DNA from: Thiomonas arsenitoxydans
GTDB taxonomy: Bacteria; Pseudomonadota; Gammaproteobacteria; Burkholderiales; Burkholderiaceae_C
DNA: 64,000 nucleotides
NCBI RefSeq assembly: GCF_000253115.1
Contig: NC_014145.1
Coordinates: forward strand, 2,046,001 to 2,110,000
Direction of reading: 5' to 3'
The position numbers and the translations under genes were made by a program. The number at the start of each line of letters is the position of its first letter. Position 1 is the first letter of the stretch. A model generated the notes under the pieces. The model was not told the DNA's origin, made no database searches, and was given only the letters and a program-made list of their open reading frames with translations. Shown here in pieces: positions 9,173 to 18,602 of the stretch.

Positions 9173-10863
9173 CACGCGTTCATGAATTCGGGCGATGAGA
9201 GCCACAGCGTGTTCCAGCGCAGGCGGTTGTCGGCCTGCGCCAGCGCGCGCAAGGTGGCGATGCTGAGCTGGTTTTGCTGGGCGAGATAGACCGGGCTGCG
9301 CGCGAGATCGGGCGGGGGACGGTGGGGTGGCTTGGCCGCGGTTTGGGGAGCAGTCATCGCCGCCATTGCTTCACCCGATTCTGCGGCCACCAGCGGCGCG
9401 CTCTGCTGCAGGGAAGCTGGCGGTGGCTCGAACATCGCCGGTGCGCCACTGCCGATCTGCCGTGCGACTTCAAAGCGCGCGGTGAGCTGGCCCGAGCCGT
9501 CCCAGGCGCTCGCGTTCAGCGGGTAGCCGTCGGGCGTCTGGCGCCCGAACAGCGGCTCGCCCAGGCGGGCCAGCATGCCGAGCACCGGCTGCGGGTTGCG
9601 GATCGGTTCCTCGCCCAGGCTGGCGCGCAGCGCCGACAGCACATAGCGCATCGGGTCTTTGAACTGCGGCTGGCCCAGACTGGCGGCGAATGCCGCGCTG
9701 GTGAACATCGCGCGCAGCACTTCGGCCATCTGACCGCCGCTGGCCTGCCAGCGCCGCACCATGACATCGACCAGAGCGGGCGGAGCGGGATCGGCGACGA
9801 AGTACTGCGCCAGTTGCGTGCTGACGTGCCGCGCGGTGGCGGGGTGGTCGGCCAGCAGGGTGATGACCTCGTCGATCTCTTCCAGGCCGTGGCCTTGCAG
9901 GGTGTAGCCCAGCACGGTCTTGGGGTCGGGGTCGTGCCGCGCGGGGTTGAACACCACCAACCCCTGCCGCCAAACATCGGCGCGCAGGGCCGGGCGCACC
10001 CGCACCGGCTGATCCATCAGGTCGACGCCCGGGCCGGTGAGTGCGCGGGCGAGGTTGGTCACATCAGTCTGGGTGTAGCCGCTGCCCACGCCCAGGGTGT
10101 GCAACTCCATGACTTCGCGCGCATAGTTTTCGTTCACATGGCCGCGGGCGTTTTGCGCGTTGTTCAAGTACAGCAGCATCTGCGGCGAAAACATCGTGGC
10201 GCGCAGCAAATCGCGAAAGCGGCCGAGCGCGTGCGGAGCGATGACGCGCTGGGTGTAATCGCCCATCATCGGGCCGATATTGCCACCACGGAACACATTG
10301 AAATGATTCAGCCAGAACCAGCTCAGCCGCTGCTGCAGGGCATTGGGGGCGTACAGACCGAGCCACACCTGTTGCGCCGCTGCCTGTTGCGCAAGGGCGT
10401 ACTTGAAGCGGTTGAGCGCCTTCAGCCGGGCCTCGGTATCGGCAGCGGCCTGCGGGTCATTTTTGCGGGCCTGGAACAAGGCGCGTTGTTCACGCACGAT
10501 GGGCGGAATGAGCGCGTCGAGCGGCTGATTCACCGGCAAGGCGGCAAGCCGCGCCGCCAGCTCGGATGGCAGCACTGCACCGGGCTGAACGCGCAGTTGC
10601 AGGTCCAGATAGGCCGTGGCGCCCAGGCGGGACAGCGCCTGCAGTTGCTCCGCGCTGGCGCCCCAGCTCACCCGGTCGAGAAAGGTCACCGCATCGGCCT
10701 GCGCAGCGGCGTCCAGCGCAGCAGGGCCAGCCTCGTCAGCGGTCTGCAAGGTTTGCGACAGCGCAGCCGGCGCCAAACCCCACAAGCCCAGTCCCGCAGC
10801 GCCAAGCCCCCCGATGAAACGGCGGCGCGAAAGCCGCCCGGCAGCGTGCAAACAATGTTCCAT
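9172..10863 (-). CDS. DUF1800 exported protein with Tat-type signal
   Basis: A 563-residue DUF1800 protein. ATG 10863 gives MEHCLHAAGRLSRRRFIGG, a twin-arginine (SRRRFIGG) signal followed by a hydrophobic stretch ending near ALSQ; the longer frame upstream overlaps a small lipoprotein gene and is rejected. Family features include FLDRVSWGAS, LSWFWLNHFNVF, NENYAREVMELHTLGVGSGYTQTDV and a C-terminal SSPEFMNA. It is 14 bases downstream of the lipoprotein gene and upstream of the DUF1501 gene. Presumed periplasmic; biochemical role unknown. Confidence 0.88.
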   Translation of the reverse strand: MEHCLHAAGRLSRRRFIGGLGAAGLGLWGLAPAALSQTLQTADEAGPAALDAAAQADAVTFLDRVSWGASAEQLQALSRLGATAYLDLQLRVQPGAVLPSELAARLAALPVNQPLDALIPPIVREQRALFQARKNDPQAAADTEARLKALNRFKYALAQQAAAQQVWLGLYAPNALQQRLSWFWLNHFNVFRGGNIGPMMGDYTQRVIAPHALGRFRDLLRATMFSPQMLLYLNNAQNARGHVNENYAREVMELHTLGVGSGYTQTDVTNLARALTGPGVDLMDQPVRVRPALRADVWRQGLVVFNPARHDPDPKTVLGYTLQGHGLEEIDEVITLLADHPATARHVSTQLAQYFVADPAPPALVDVMVRRWQASGGQMAEVLRAMFTSAAFAASLGQPQFKDPMRYVLSALRASLGEEPIRNPQPVLGMLARLGEPLFGRQTPDGYPLNASAWDGSGQLTARFEVARQIGSGAPAMFEPPPASLQQSAPLVAAESGEAMAAMTAPQTAAKPPHRPPPDLARSPVYLAQQNQLSIATLRALAQADNRLRWNTLWLSSPEFMNA

Positions 10864-10877
10864 GATGAGCGCTCCGT

Positions 10878-11111
10878 TCAGCCGCACACGCCCCAATGGC
10901 CCGGATGCCAAGCGCCGTAGGGGCCGCGCCAGCCGGGGTGCCAACAGCCGCCGCCTTCCGGCCGAACGATTACCGCCCCTGAAACCCTCGCCGGGGCAAG
11001 AGGCGCCACATAACACCCGCCGAGCAGCAGACTCCCTGCGACCGCCACTGAAACCAGTTGCAGGCGGCGCGAGCGTGCGACGCGCCCCAAGACTTTCATG
11101 GCGCGCGTCAT
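10878..11111 (-). CDS. Small lipoprotein, 77 aa
   Basis: A 77-residue product with a basic N-terminus, a hydrophobic segment and the lipobox LLLGGC (Cys33), then a short mature part rich in Gly/Trp/His/Pro (WHPGWRGPYGAWHPGHWG). That end resembles small YXWGxW-type envelope proteins, but I make no firm family call. Its ATG overlaps the stop of the upstream gene by 4 bases (ATGA), implying coupling. Only this C-terminal part of a longer open frame is credible. Confidence 0.75.
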   Translation of the reverse strand: MTRAMKVLGRVARSRRLQLVSVAVAGSLLLGGCYVAPLAPARVSGAVIVRPEGGGCWHPGWRGPYGAWHPGHWGVCG

Positions 11112-11629
11112 GGTGTGATCTCCCGGCTGATGGCGTCTTCCTGACGGTTCAGCGCCCAATACTGGGAACGCACCAGCGCGCCGCCCTGAGCTCGCGCCAG
11201 CACGTCCTGCCGCCAGCGCACCTGCGCCACCTGGTGTTGCAGCGCGGCGGCCCGCCAGGGCGTGAGGGCGCCGGTCCATCTTGCGTAGGCAATGCGCTGA
11301 TCGAGATGATTGGCGCGTTGGAGCACTTCGGCACGCGCCGGATGGGCGGCCTGCCAGGGTGTTTCGGCCATGGCCAGCGGTGCAGTGAGCAAGGCGCTGG
11401 CAGCCAGCAGACCGAGCGCCAACGGCTTCCAGTGCCCGGCGTTTGATAGAGAGCGCCCCCAGGGTCGGCTCGCCGACCCGCCCCCCGCGGGGGATGAGGC
11501 CCGCGGCTCCAAGCTGCCCTGCGGCAGCTTGGACGGAGCCGAATCCGAGCAGCTTGCAAGCTGCGAGGTGGACAAGAAAGCTTGGGGCGGCCCGGCGTTT
11601 TCTTGAGAATGATGCAGAAAAGAATGCAT
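11108..11629 (-). CDS. Small exported protein with repeat-derived N-terminus
   Basis: A 173-residue frame. AAAGGAAG lies at good distance before ATG 11629 (MHSFLHHSQENAG). Residues about 9-62 are read through the palindromic repeat at 11449-11607. A normal signal peptide follows at about residues 68-88 (LALGLLAASALLTAPLAMA), then a helical, Ala/Arg/Gln-rich mature domain (about 85 residues). I do not recognise the family. Either the repeat was inserted in frame just after the start codon, or translation now begins at an internal TTG (KPLALG). The mature end couples to the lipoprotein gene. Confidence 0.65.
   Translation of the reverse strand: MHSFLHHSQENAGPPQAFLSTSQLASCSDSAPSKLPQGSLEPRASSPAGGGSASRPWGRSLSNAGHWKPLALGLLAASALLTAPLAMAETPWQAAHPARAEVLQRANHLDQRIAYARWTGALTPWRAAALQHQVAQVRWRQDVLARAQGGALVRSQYWALNRQEDAISREITP
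11449..11607 (-). repeat. Palindromic dispersed repeat, copy B (extended)
   Basis: Left block as in copy A (CCCCCAGGGTCGGCTCGCC, then GACCCGCCCCCCGCGGGGG), about 75 further bases, then arms ACAAGAAAGC (11572-11581) and GTTTTCTTGA (11597-11606) around TTGGGGCGGCCCGGC. It is read in frame inside the exported-protein gene on the minus strand. Confidence 0.8.
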
Positions 11630-11699
11630 GATGAACTTCCTTTGAAATTCGACGAGAACAATGGCGGCCGTGTCGAATCAACGAAAGTCCTGCCTGCCC

Positions 11700-11730
11700 G
11701 GTGACAACTGCACCGCACGCAGTTGTCACC
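11700..11730. repeat. Perfect 12-bp inverted repeat downstream of the DUF192 gene
   Basis: GGTGACAACTGC at 11700-11711 and GCAGTTGTCACC at 11719-11730, loop of 7. It lies 12 bases beyond the DUF192 stop on the minus strand. There is no T-run, so it could be a factor-dependent terminator, an RNA-stabilising hairpin or a protein-binding site. Confidence 0.6.
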
Positions 11731-11742
11731 GCTTGTATCGCG

Positions 11743-12207
11743 TCAGCGGCTTGGGGCGGGCAGCCCCAGCACGCGCGCACCCGGCCGGATGCCGTGCTGC
11801 GCAAACCAGTGCAGCGGGGTTTCCAGCGCATAGCGCACATCGGTCTGGCCGCAGTGCACGTCTTCGGTCTGCGGCTGCATGTCGGCGATATTGACAATGC
11901 GGCCATCCGTGGTGATGAAGGCGACCGACAGGGCAATGAGCGTGTTTTTCATCCACATGCACACCGGCTGAGACTCGGCAAACACAAACACCATGCCGCG
12001 ATTCGCGGGCAGACTGCGGCGGTTCATCAGCCCGGTCTGCTGCTGCTCGGGGGTAGAAGCCACCTCGGCGGTGAGGGTGTGGCCGTCGATCTGCAGGCGC
12101 ACCAGCGGCAGGCCGGTATTGACCTCGGGCTGCGCGGCCCAGGCCGCGTTGGAACTGGCCAGTACAAAAGCCAAGGCGATGCGGTGGATGAAACGAGACT
12201 TGTGCAT
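11743..12207 (-). CDS. DUF192 family exported protein
   Basis: A 154-residue DUF192 (UPF0127) protein with an N-terminal signal peptide (LAFVLASSNAAWA). Family motifs are TPEQQQTGLMNRRSLPANRGMVF and MWMKNTLIALSVAFI, with DVRYALETP near the end. Probably periplasmic; function of the family is not established. It ends 27 bases after ispF and may share its transcript. Confidence 0.88.
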   Translation of the reverse strand: MHKSRFIHRIALAFVLASSNAAWAAQPEVNTGLPLVRLQIDGHTLTAEVASTPEQQQTGLMNRRSLPANRGMVFVFAESQPVCMWMKNTLIALSVAFITTDGRIVNIADMQPQTEDVHCGQTDVRYALETPLHWFAQHGIRPGARVLGLPAPSR

Positions 12208-12234
12208 GGTTCGGTCCTTGTTCGGTGGCGTTCG

Positions 12235-12717
12235 TCAATCGCGCTGCAACAGGCACACCGCGCTGGCGGCGATGCCTTCGCCCCGGCCGACGAAGCCCAG
12301 ACGCTCGGTGGTCTTGCCTTTGACGTTGACCTGCGCCGCGTCCAGCTCCAGCAGCGCGGCGATGCGCTGGCGGATGGCGTCGCGATACGGCGCGAGCTTG
12401 GGCGCCTGCGCGATCACGGTGCAGTCCACATTGCCGATCGCCCAGCCCTGCGCCAGCACGCTCTGGCGCGCCTGCCGCAGCAGTTCGCCCGAATCTGCGC
12501 CCTGGTAGCGCGCGTCTGTATCGGGGAAATGCTGGCCGATGTCGCCCAGCCCGGCCGCGCCCAGCAAAGCGTCGGTGATGGCGTGCAGCAGCACGTCGGC
12601 ATCGGAATGGCCGAGTAGGCCGAGGGGATGGGGGATGGTCACGCCGCCGATGATGAGTTTGCGGCCGGGAACGAGAGCGTGGACGTCATAGCCCTCGCCG
12701 ATGCGGATTTGCGTCAT
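12235..12717 (-). CDS. ispF: 2-C-methyl-D-erythritol 2,4-cyclodiphosphate synthase
   Basis: IspF catalyses the cyclisation step of the MEP isoprenoid pathway. The 160-residue product has the metal-binding GYDVHAL motif (D11, H13), [25 protein letters not shown] split across the active site, and the [11 protein letters not shown]-terminal motif. ATG 12717 overlaps the ispD stop by 4 bases (ATGA); the longer open frame is the ispD shadow. Confidence 0.96.
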   Translation of the reverse strand: MTQIRIGEGYDVHALVPGRKLIIGGVTIPHPLGLLGHSDADVLLHAITDALLGAAGLGDIGQHFPDTDARYQGADSGELLRQARQSVLAQGWAIGNVDCTVIAQAPKLAPYRDAIRQRIAALLELDAAQVNVKGKTTERLGFVGRGEGIAASAVCLLQRD

Positions 12718-13451
12718 GTCGATACTCCTGCGCGCGCGGCAAGCAAGGCCTGCGCGAGTTCGAGGTCGGGGGAATAGGTGATCTTGAAATTCCACGACGC
12801 GCCGGTGACCAGCAACGGATACGCGCCCTGGCGCTCCATCGCGCCGGCTTCGTCCGTAGGTGGCGCGTTGACAATGATCGCCGCCCGCAGCGCCTCGCGC
12901 AGCGCGCCGATGCGAAACATCTGCGGCGTCTGCGCCAGCCAACGGCCCTCGCGTGGCTCGGTGTGAGCCACACGGCCTGCGGGATCGGCGGCCTTGAGGG
13001 TATCGGGCAGGGGCAGCGCCAGCAGGCCGCCGACGTCATCGGGCAGGCAGGCGTCGATCAGGCGATCGATCAGCTCGGGGGTGATGCAGCAGCGCGCGGC
13101 GTCGTGCACCAGCGCCCAGTCGTCATGTGCCGCGCCCGCATCTAACAAGGCCTCCAGCCCGCCGAGCACGCTGTGCGCCCGAGTCGCGCCGCCGCGTGGC
13201 ACCAGATGCAGCCGGGGATCGGGCTGCAAGGCGTCGGCCGCCCACACGTCGCCCTCCTGCACCACCACCGATACCGAGGCGATGCGCGGCGTCTGCAGAA
13301 TAGCCCGCACCGTGTGCTGCACCACCGACTCGCCCAGCAGACGCCGGTATTGCTTGGGCGCATCGCCAGGCAGGCGCGAACCGCTGCCCGCGCTCGGAAT
13401 CACGGCATGGCAACGGGAGGGTCGGGCGGGAGAAGCGGGCGGTATTTGCAT
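12714..13451 (-). CDS. ispD: 2-C-methyl-D-erythritol 4-phosphate cytidylyltransferase
   Basis: IspD makes CDP-methylerythritol in the MEP pathway. The 245-residue product starts at ATG 13451 ([19 protein letters not shown]). The nucleotidyltransferase motif is [16 protein letters not shown] (usual form AAGxGxR), followed by VHDAARCC and [10 protein letters not shown]. It is divergent from mfd, with 43 bases between starts, and coupled to ispF by a 4-base overlap. Confidence 0.95.
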   Translation of the reverse strand: MQIPPASPARPSRCHAVIPSAGSGSRLPGDAPKQYRRLLGESVVQHTVRAILQTPRIASVSVVVQEGDVWAADALQPDPRLHLVPRGGATRAHSVLGGLEALLDAGAAHDDWALVHDAARCCITPELIDRLIDACLPDDVGGLLALPLPDTLKAADPAGRVAHTEPREGRWLAQTPQMFRIGALREALRAAIIVNAPPTDEAGAMERQGAYPLLVTGASWNFKITYSPDLELAQALLAARAGVST

Positions 13452-13494
13452 CAAGACACACGGGCGCCCACGACTTTGGGCGAAAATTTGAACA

Positions 13495-16400
13495 ATGTCT
13501 ATTGTCCATGCCCTGCGCGCGCAAGTGCCCGCGCTCAAGCCCGGCCAGCGTGTGAGCTGGCCGCTTCCCGCCGGAAGTGCCGATGCCCTGTTGCTGGCCG
13601 AGTTTTGCGCGCCGCGCGATGACGCCGCGCCCTGGCTCGTCGTCACCGCAGGCGCAGCCGATGCCCAGCGTCTGCTCGGCGAGTTGCAGTGGTTCGCCCC
13701 GCAGTTGCGCGTCGGCTTGCTGCCCGACTGGGAAACCCTGCCTTACGACAGCTTTTCACCGCACCAGGATCTGATCTCCGAGCGGCTGGCCACCCTCTGG
13801 GCCATCCACAACCAGCAGATCGACGTGGTCATCGCCCCGGCCAATACCGCCATCCAGCGGCTGGCCCCGCCCGAGTTCCTCGCGGCCTACACCTTCGATT
13901 TCCGCCAGGGCGAGGCGCTCAACGAAGCCGCGCTGCGCGCCCAGCTCGTTCTGGCCGGGTACAACCACGTCAGCCAGGTGATGGCCCCGGGCGAATACGC
14001 GGTGCGCGGCGGTCTCATCGACCTGCATCCCATGGGCTCGCCTGTGCCCTACCGCGTGGACCTGTTCGGCGACACCATCGACGCCATCCAGGCCTTCGAC
14101 CCCGACACCCAGCGCAGCCTTTACCCGGTCAAGGAGGTGCGACTGCTGCCGGGCCGCGAATTTCCGCTCGACGATGCGGCGCAGAAGCGCTTTCGCGCCC
14201 GCTGGCGCGAGGTGTTCGAGGGCGACCCGAGCCGCAGCCCACTCTACAAGGACATGGGAAGCGGCGTAGCCGGGCCCGGCATCGAGTACTACCTGCCGCT
14301 GTTCTTCGAGCACACCGCCACTCTGCCCGACTATCTGGGCGAACGTACCCGCGTGGTGCTGCATGGGGACATTTCCACCGCCATCCAGAAGTTCTGGACC
14401 GATACGCAGGAGCGCCACCGTCTGTTGCGGCACGACCCGGAGCGCCCCGCCCTCGCTCCCGACCAGCTTTTTCTCAGTGAAGAAGCGTTCTTCAGCCGCA
14501 TCAAACCCCTCGCCCAGCTTGCGCTGCGGCCCAAGGCCGATGCGCCGCAGACCGACAAACCCACCAGTGCCGAGCTACCCGACATCAGCGCCGACCGCCG
14601 CGCCACCCGCCCACTGGCGCGCCTGGCGCAATGGCTGGAAGAGGGCCGCCCGCAACACCGACGCGCGCTGCTGCTGGCCGAATCCGCCGGCCGCCGCGAA
14701 ACCCTGCGCGAGCTGTTGCAGGAGTCCGGCTTGTCGGCCCAGCCTGCGGAAAGCTGGGACGAATTCGTACAGGGCACCACCGGCTTCGCCCTGGCCGTCG
14801 GGCCGCTGGCGCGGGGTTTCTCGCTGCCCGCCGACCGATTGGCCGTGCTCACCGAGACCGAGCTGTTCGCCCTCAACCCGGCCCAGCGCAGGCGGCGCAA
14901 GCAAGAGCAGGCCAGCAATGTCGATGCCCTGATCCACGACCTGGCCGAGCTGCAGCCCGGCGACCCGGTGGTGCATGCCAACCACGGCATCGGCCGCTAT
15001 CAGGGCCTGGCCGAGCTCGATCTGGGCGACGGCCCCGCGGAGTTTCTGCATCTGGTCTATGCGAACGATGCGGTGCTCTACGTGCCTGTGTCGCAACTGC
15101 ATCTCATCGGCCGCTACAGCGGCGCGGCGCAGGATGACGCGCCGCTGCACATCCTCGGCTCGGGCCAGTGGGACAAGGCCCGGCGCAAAGCCGCCGAACA
15201 GGTACGCGACGCCGCCGCCGAGCTGCTCAACATCTACGCCCGCCGCGCCGCGCATCAGGGCCATGCCTTCCGCTACTCGCCGCAGGACTATGAAGCCTTC
15301 GCCGCGAGTTTCGGTTTCGAGGAGACGCCCGATCAGGCCGCGGCCATCCATGCGGTGGTGCAGGACATGATCTCCCCCAAGCCGATGGATCGCCTGGTCT
15401 GCGGCGACGTCGGCTTCGGCAAGACCGAAGTCGCGCTGCGCGCCGCGTTCGTGGCGGTGATGGGCGGCAAGCAGGTGGCCGTGCTCGCCCCCACCACCCT
15501 GCTCGCCGAGCAGCACTGCGAGACCTTTCGCAACCGCTTCGCCGACTGGCCGGTGCGCATTGCCGAGATGTCGCGCTTTCGCAGCACCAAGGAGATCAGC
15601 GCCGCACTCGACGGCCTGGCGCGCGGCACGGTGGACATCGTCATCGGTACCCATAAGCTGCTGTCGCCCACGGTCAAGTTCGACCGGCTCGGCCTGGTCA
15701 TCGTCGATGAGGAGCACCGCTTCGGCGTGCGCCACAAAGAGGCGCTCAAGGCCATGCGCGCCTCGGTCGATTTGCTCACCCTCACCGCCACACCCATTCC
15801 GCGCACCCTGGGCATGGCGCTCGAAGGGCTGCGCGATCTGAGCGTGATCGCCACCGCGCCGCAAAAGCGGCTGGCGATCAAGACCTTCGTGCGCAGCGAA
15901 AGCGGCGCGGTGATGCGCGAGGCCATCCTGCGCGAAATTAAGCGCGGCGGCCAGGTGTATTTCCTGCACAACGAGGTCGAGACCATCGAAAACCGCCGTC
16001 GCCAGCTCGAAGAACTGGTGCCCGAAGCGCGCATCGAAATCGCCCACGGCCAGATGCACGAGCGCGATCTGGAACGGGTGATGCGCGACTTCCACGCCCA
16101 GCGCTTCAATATTCTGCTGTGCACCACCATTATCGAAACCGGCATCGACGTACCCAGCGCCAACACCATCGTCATGGCGCGGGCCGACAAGTTCGGCCTG
16201 GCGCAGCTGCACCAGTTGCGCGGCCGCGTCGGGCGCTCGCATCACCAGGCCTACGCCTATCTGCTGGTGCCCGATGTGCAGAGTTTGACCAAGCAGGCCA
16301 GCCAGCGGCTCGAAGCCATTCAACAGATGGAAGAACTGGGCTCGGGCTTCTATCTGGCCATGCACGACCTGGAGATTCGCGGCGCCGGCGAAGTGCTGGG

Positions 16401-16977
16401 CGAGCAGCAATCGGGCAATATGCAGGAGATCGGCTTCCAGCTCTACAACGACATGCTGGGCGAGGCCGTGAAGGCGCTGCGCGCAGGCCGCGAGCCCGAC
16501 CTGCTCAACCCGCTGGGCGTGACCACCGAGATCAATCTGCATGTGCCCGCCCTGCTGCCCAACGACTATTGCGGCGATGTGCATGCCCGGCTTTCGCTCT
16601 ACAAGCGACTGGCCAGCGCCGCCACCAGCGCCCAGCTCGACAGCGTGGCCGAGGAAATCGTCGATCGCTTCGGCCGCCTGCCGCCGCCTGCGCAGGCGCT
16701 GGTGGACACACACCGTCTGCGGCTGATTGCGCAGAGCTACGGCATCACCAAGATCGACGCGGCCGAAGAAGTGGCCATTCTGCACTTCCGCAAGGACGCC
16801 CCGGTGGACGCCGCCCGCATCATCGACCTCATCCAGAAGAACCGCCACATCAAGCTCACCGGCAACGACCGACTGCGGATCGAACGCCCGACGAAAGACG
16901 CCACGCAGCGCGCCCAGCTCATCCGCGACACCCTCAAGCAACTCGGCGCGCCGCGGACCGAGGTGGCGATTGCCTGA
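13495..16977 (+). CDS. mfd: Transcription-repair coupling factor
   Basis: Mfd removes RNA polymerase stalled at DNA damage and recruits UvrA. The 1160-residue product has the UvrB-like N-terminal module, the CarD-like RNA-polymerase interaction domain (GDPVVHANHGIGRYQGL), a RecG-like translocase with Walker A GDVGFGKTE near residue 638 and DEEHRFG near 738, QLRGRVGRS of motif VI, and the C-terminal TRCF domain. Length is typical. Confidence 0.97.
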   Translation: MSIVHALRAQVPALKPGQRVSWPLPAGSADALLLAEFCAPRDDAAPWLVVTAGAADAQRLLGELQWFAPQLRVGLLPDWETLPYDSFSPHQDLISERLATLWAIHNQQIDVVIAPANTAIQRLAPPEFLAAYTFDFRQGEALNEAALRAQLVLAGYNHVSQVMAPGEYAVRGGLIDLHPMGSPVPYRVDLFGDTIDAIQAFDPDTQRSLYPVKEVRLLPGREFPLDDAAQKRFRARWREVFEGDPSRSPLYKDMGSGVAGPGIEYYLPLFFEHTATLPDYLGERTRVVLHGDISTAIQKFWTDTQERHRLLRHDPERPALAPDQLFLSEEAFFSRIKPLAQLALRPKADAPQTDKPTSAELPDISADRRATRPLARLAQWLEEGRPQHRRALLLAESAGRRETLRELLQESGLSAQPAESWDEFVQGTTGFALAVGPLARGFSLPADRLAVLTETELFALNPAQRRRRKQEQASNVDALIHDLAELQPGDPVVHANHGIGRYQGLAELDLGDGPAEFLHLVYANDAVLYVPVSQLHLIGRYSGAAQDDAPLHILGSGQWDKARRKAAEQVRDAAAELLNIYARRAAHQGHAFRYSPQDYEAFAASFGFEETPDQAAAIHAVVQDMISPKPMDRLVCGDVGFGKTEVALRAAFVAVMGGKQVAVLAPTTLLAEQHCETFRNRFADWPVRIAEMSRFRSTKEISAALDGLARGTVDIVIGTHKLLSPTVKFDRLGLVIVDEEHRFGVRHKEALKAMRASVDLLTLTATPIPRTLGMALEGLRDLSVIATAPQKRLAIKTFVRSESGAVMREAILREIKRGGQVYFLHNEVETIENRRRQLEELVPEARIEIAHGQMHERDLERVMRDFHAQRFNILLCTTIIETGIDVPSANTIVMARADKFGLAQLHQLRGRVGRSHHQAYAYLLVPDVQSLTKQASQRLEAIQQMEELGSGFYLAMHDLEIRGAGEVLGEQQSGNMQEIGFQLYNDMLGEAVKALRAGREPDLLNPLGVTTEINLHVPALLPNDYCGDVHARLSLYKRLASAATSAQLDSVAEEIVDRFGRLPPPAQALVDTHRLRLIAQSYGITKIDAAEEVAILHFRKDAPVDAARIIDLIQKNRHIKLTGNDRLRIERPTKDATQRAQLIRDTLKQLGAPRTEVAIA

Positions 16978-17042
16978 GGCGCTGGCGTAAAGTCCGACGC
17001 AAACCTCCCAACAGCCCTATCGCATCCGCACACGCACACACC

Positions 17043-17924
17043 ATGTACCACCTCGTCATTCAGCGCCACACCGCCCCGCTCTCGCAAGACAACCTCGACC
17101 ATCTCTGCCACATCGCCGCGCCGATCAGTCTGGAAAAATTTGCCGACGACCACGGCCCCAACCGCGGCCATAACGGCGCGCGCCTGCGCGACATCCGCAG
17201 CGCCGGCCCCGGCATGCGCCGCGCACTCAATGCCCATTGCCGCGAACACCATATCGACTGGGCCATCGTGCCCGCCGGGTTGCATCTGGGTGATTTCAAG
17301 CTGCTGGCGATGGACATGGACTCCACGCTGATCAACATCGAGACCGTCGATGAAATCGGCGCCGCCGTCGGCAAGAAAGACGAGATCGCCGCCATCACCG
17401 CCGCCGCCATGCGCGGCGAAATCGCCGACTACGCCACCAGCCTGCGCCAGCGCGTGGCCCTGCTCTCCGGGGTGCCGCTTGCCTCACTCGACAAGCTCTA
17501 CACCGACACCCTGCGCCTGAACCCCGGCGCCGAAACCCTGCTGGCCGCAGCCCTGGCCGCCGGACTGAAAACCCAGCTCGTCACCGGCGGCTTCACCCAC
17601 TTCACCGACCGGCTGAAACAGCGCCTAGGCTTCGATCGCGTTGCCGCCAATGTGCTGGGCGTGAGGGGCGAGGCGCTCGACGGCACACTCATCGGCGACA
17701 TCATCGACGGCGAAGCCAAGAAAAAGGCCGTGCTCGCCTTCTGCGACGACCTGGGCTGCGATCCCGGCGAAGTGCTGGTGATTGGCGACGGCGCCAACGA
17801 CCTGCCCATGATGAACGCGGTGGGCTTCAGCGTGGCTTACCACGCCAAACCCAAGGTGCGCGAAGCCGCCACCGCCGCCATCGACCATGGCGGCCTCGAC
17901 AGTCTGCTGCACTGGTTCGAATAA
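17043..17924 (+). CDS. serB: Phosphoserine phosphatase
   Basis: SerB makes serine from phosphoserine. The 293-residue product has an N-terminal extension of about 80 residues, then the HAD motif DMDSTLI with nucleophile D91 and acid D93, VTGGFTHF (motif II), and GDGANDLPMM (motif IV). ATG 17043 begins MYHLVIQRHT; no clear Shine-Dalgarno site is visible. It is 65 bases after mfd. Confidence 0.94.
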   Translation: MYHLVIQRHTAPLSQDNLDHLCHIAAPISLEKFADDHGPNRGHNGARLRDIRSAGPGMRRALNAHCREHHIDWAIVPAGLHLGDFKLLAMDMDSTLINIETVDEIGAAVGKKDEIAAITAAAMRGEIADYATSLRQRVALLSGVPLASLDKLYTDTLRLNPGAETLLAAALAAGLKTQLVTGGFTHFTDRLKQRLGFDRVAANVLGVRGEALDGTLIGDIIDGEAKKKAVLAFCDDLGCDPGEVLVIGDGANDLPMMNAVGFSVAYHAKPKVREAATAAIDHGGLDSLLHWFE

Positions 17925-17953
17925 ACGGGCCTCAAAGCCGCATTACGGCGGCA

Positions 17954-18535
17954 TCACGGCAGGCTGACTGCCGGATACTGCGACCCCGCCATCGCCCCCA
18001 CGGCCGCGCCCAGCGCTGCAGCCGCCGTCTTGCCATTGCCATGGCCGAAGCGTGATCCCACCAGCCCACCGACCACCCCGCCGATCACCGTACCCGGCGT
18101 GATCTGCGTGGCATAGGGATTGGCCGCATTGGCCCCCACCACCGCGCCCAGCGCCGCGCCCGTGGCCGCCATGGCCGTGCGGCCATTGCCCGCACCGAAG
18201 CGCGAACCGATCAGCCCGCCCGCCACCGCCCCCAGCGCTGCGCCCGGCAAAGCCGATTGCGCCACCGGCGCGGGTGCGTAGCCCGGCTGCGCCGCGTAGG
18301 CAGGCTGCTGCACATAGGCCGGTTGCTGCGCATACTCGGGCGGCGCCGACGCATAAGCCCCGGCATACCCCGGCTGGGCATAAGGCGCATAACCCGGCTG
18401 CTGATAAACAGGTTGCTGATAGCTCGGCTGCTGCGCAGGCGCATACGCCGTGGAATAGGACGGCGGCACGACAGCGCAACCCCCCAGTAGTGACAACAAC
18501 ACTGCGCCGCTGATCAACAGACTTGGCCGAAACAT
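17954..18535 (-). CDS. Glycine-zipper lipoprotein with Tyr/Gln/Pro-rich repeats
   Basis: A 193-residue lipoprotein with lipobox LLGGC (Cys20). Residues about 25-95 are low-complexity repeats rich in Tyr, Gln, Pro and Ala (YQQPVYQQPGYAPYAQPGY). Two glycine-zipper hairpins follow (GAALGAVAGGLIGSRFGAGNG and GTVIGGVVGGLVGSRFGHGNG), the 2TM glycine-zipper pattern of Rickettsia 17-kDa-antigen-type outer-membrane lipoproteins. Probably outer-membrane anchored; role unknown. Confidence 0.85.
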   Translation of the reverse strand: MFRPSLLISGAVLLSLLGGCAVVPPSYSTAYAPAQQPSYQQPVYQQPGYAPYAQPGYAGAYASAPPEYAQQPAYVQQPAYAAQPGYAPAPVAQSALPGAALGAVAGGLIGSRFGAGNGRTAMAATGAALGAVVGANAANPYATQITPGTVIGGVVGGLVGSRFGHGNGKTAAAALGAAVGAMAGSQYPAVSLP

Positions 18536-18602
18536 GATGGGTTCCCCGTAAAGTTAAGCTATGCAGCCTCAACGGAGTTTGGGCGCTGTTGGGTGACAAC
18601 GC

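Noticed and set aside
14575..16941. A 788-codon open frame on the minus strand opposite mfd
   Set aside because: Antisense shadow of mfd; composition is atypical and no motif is recognisable.
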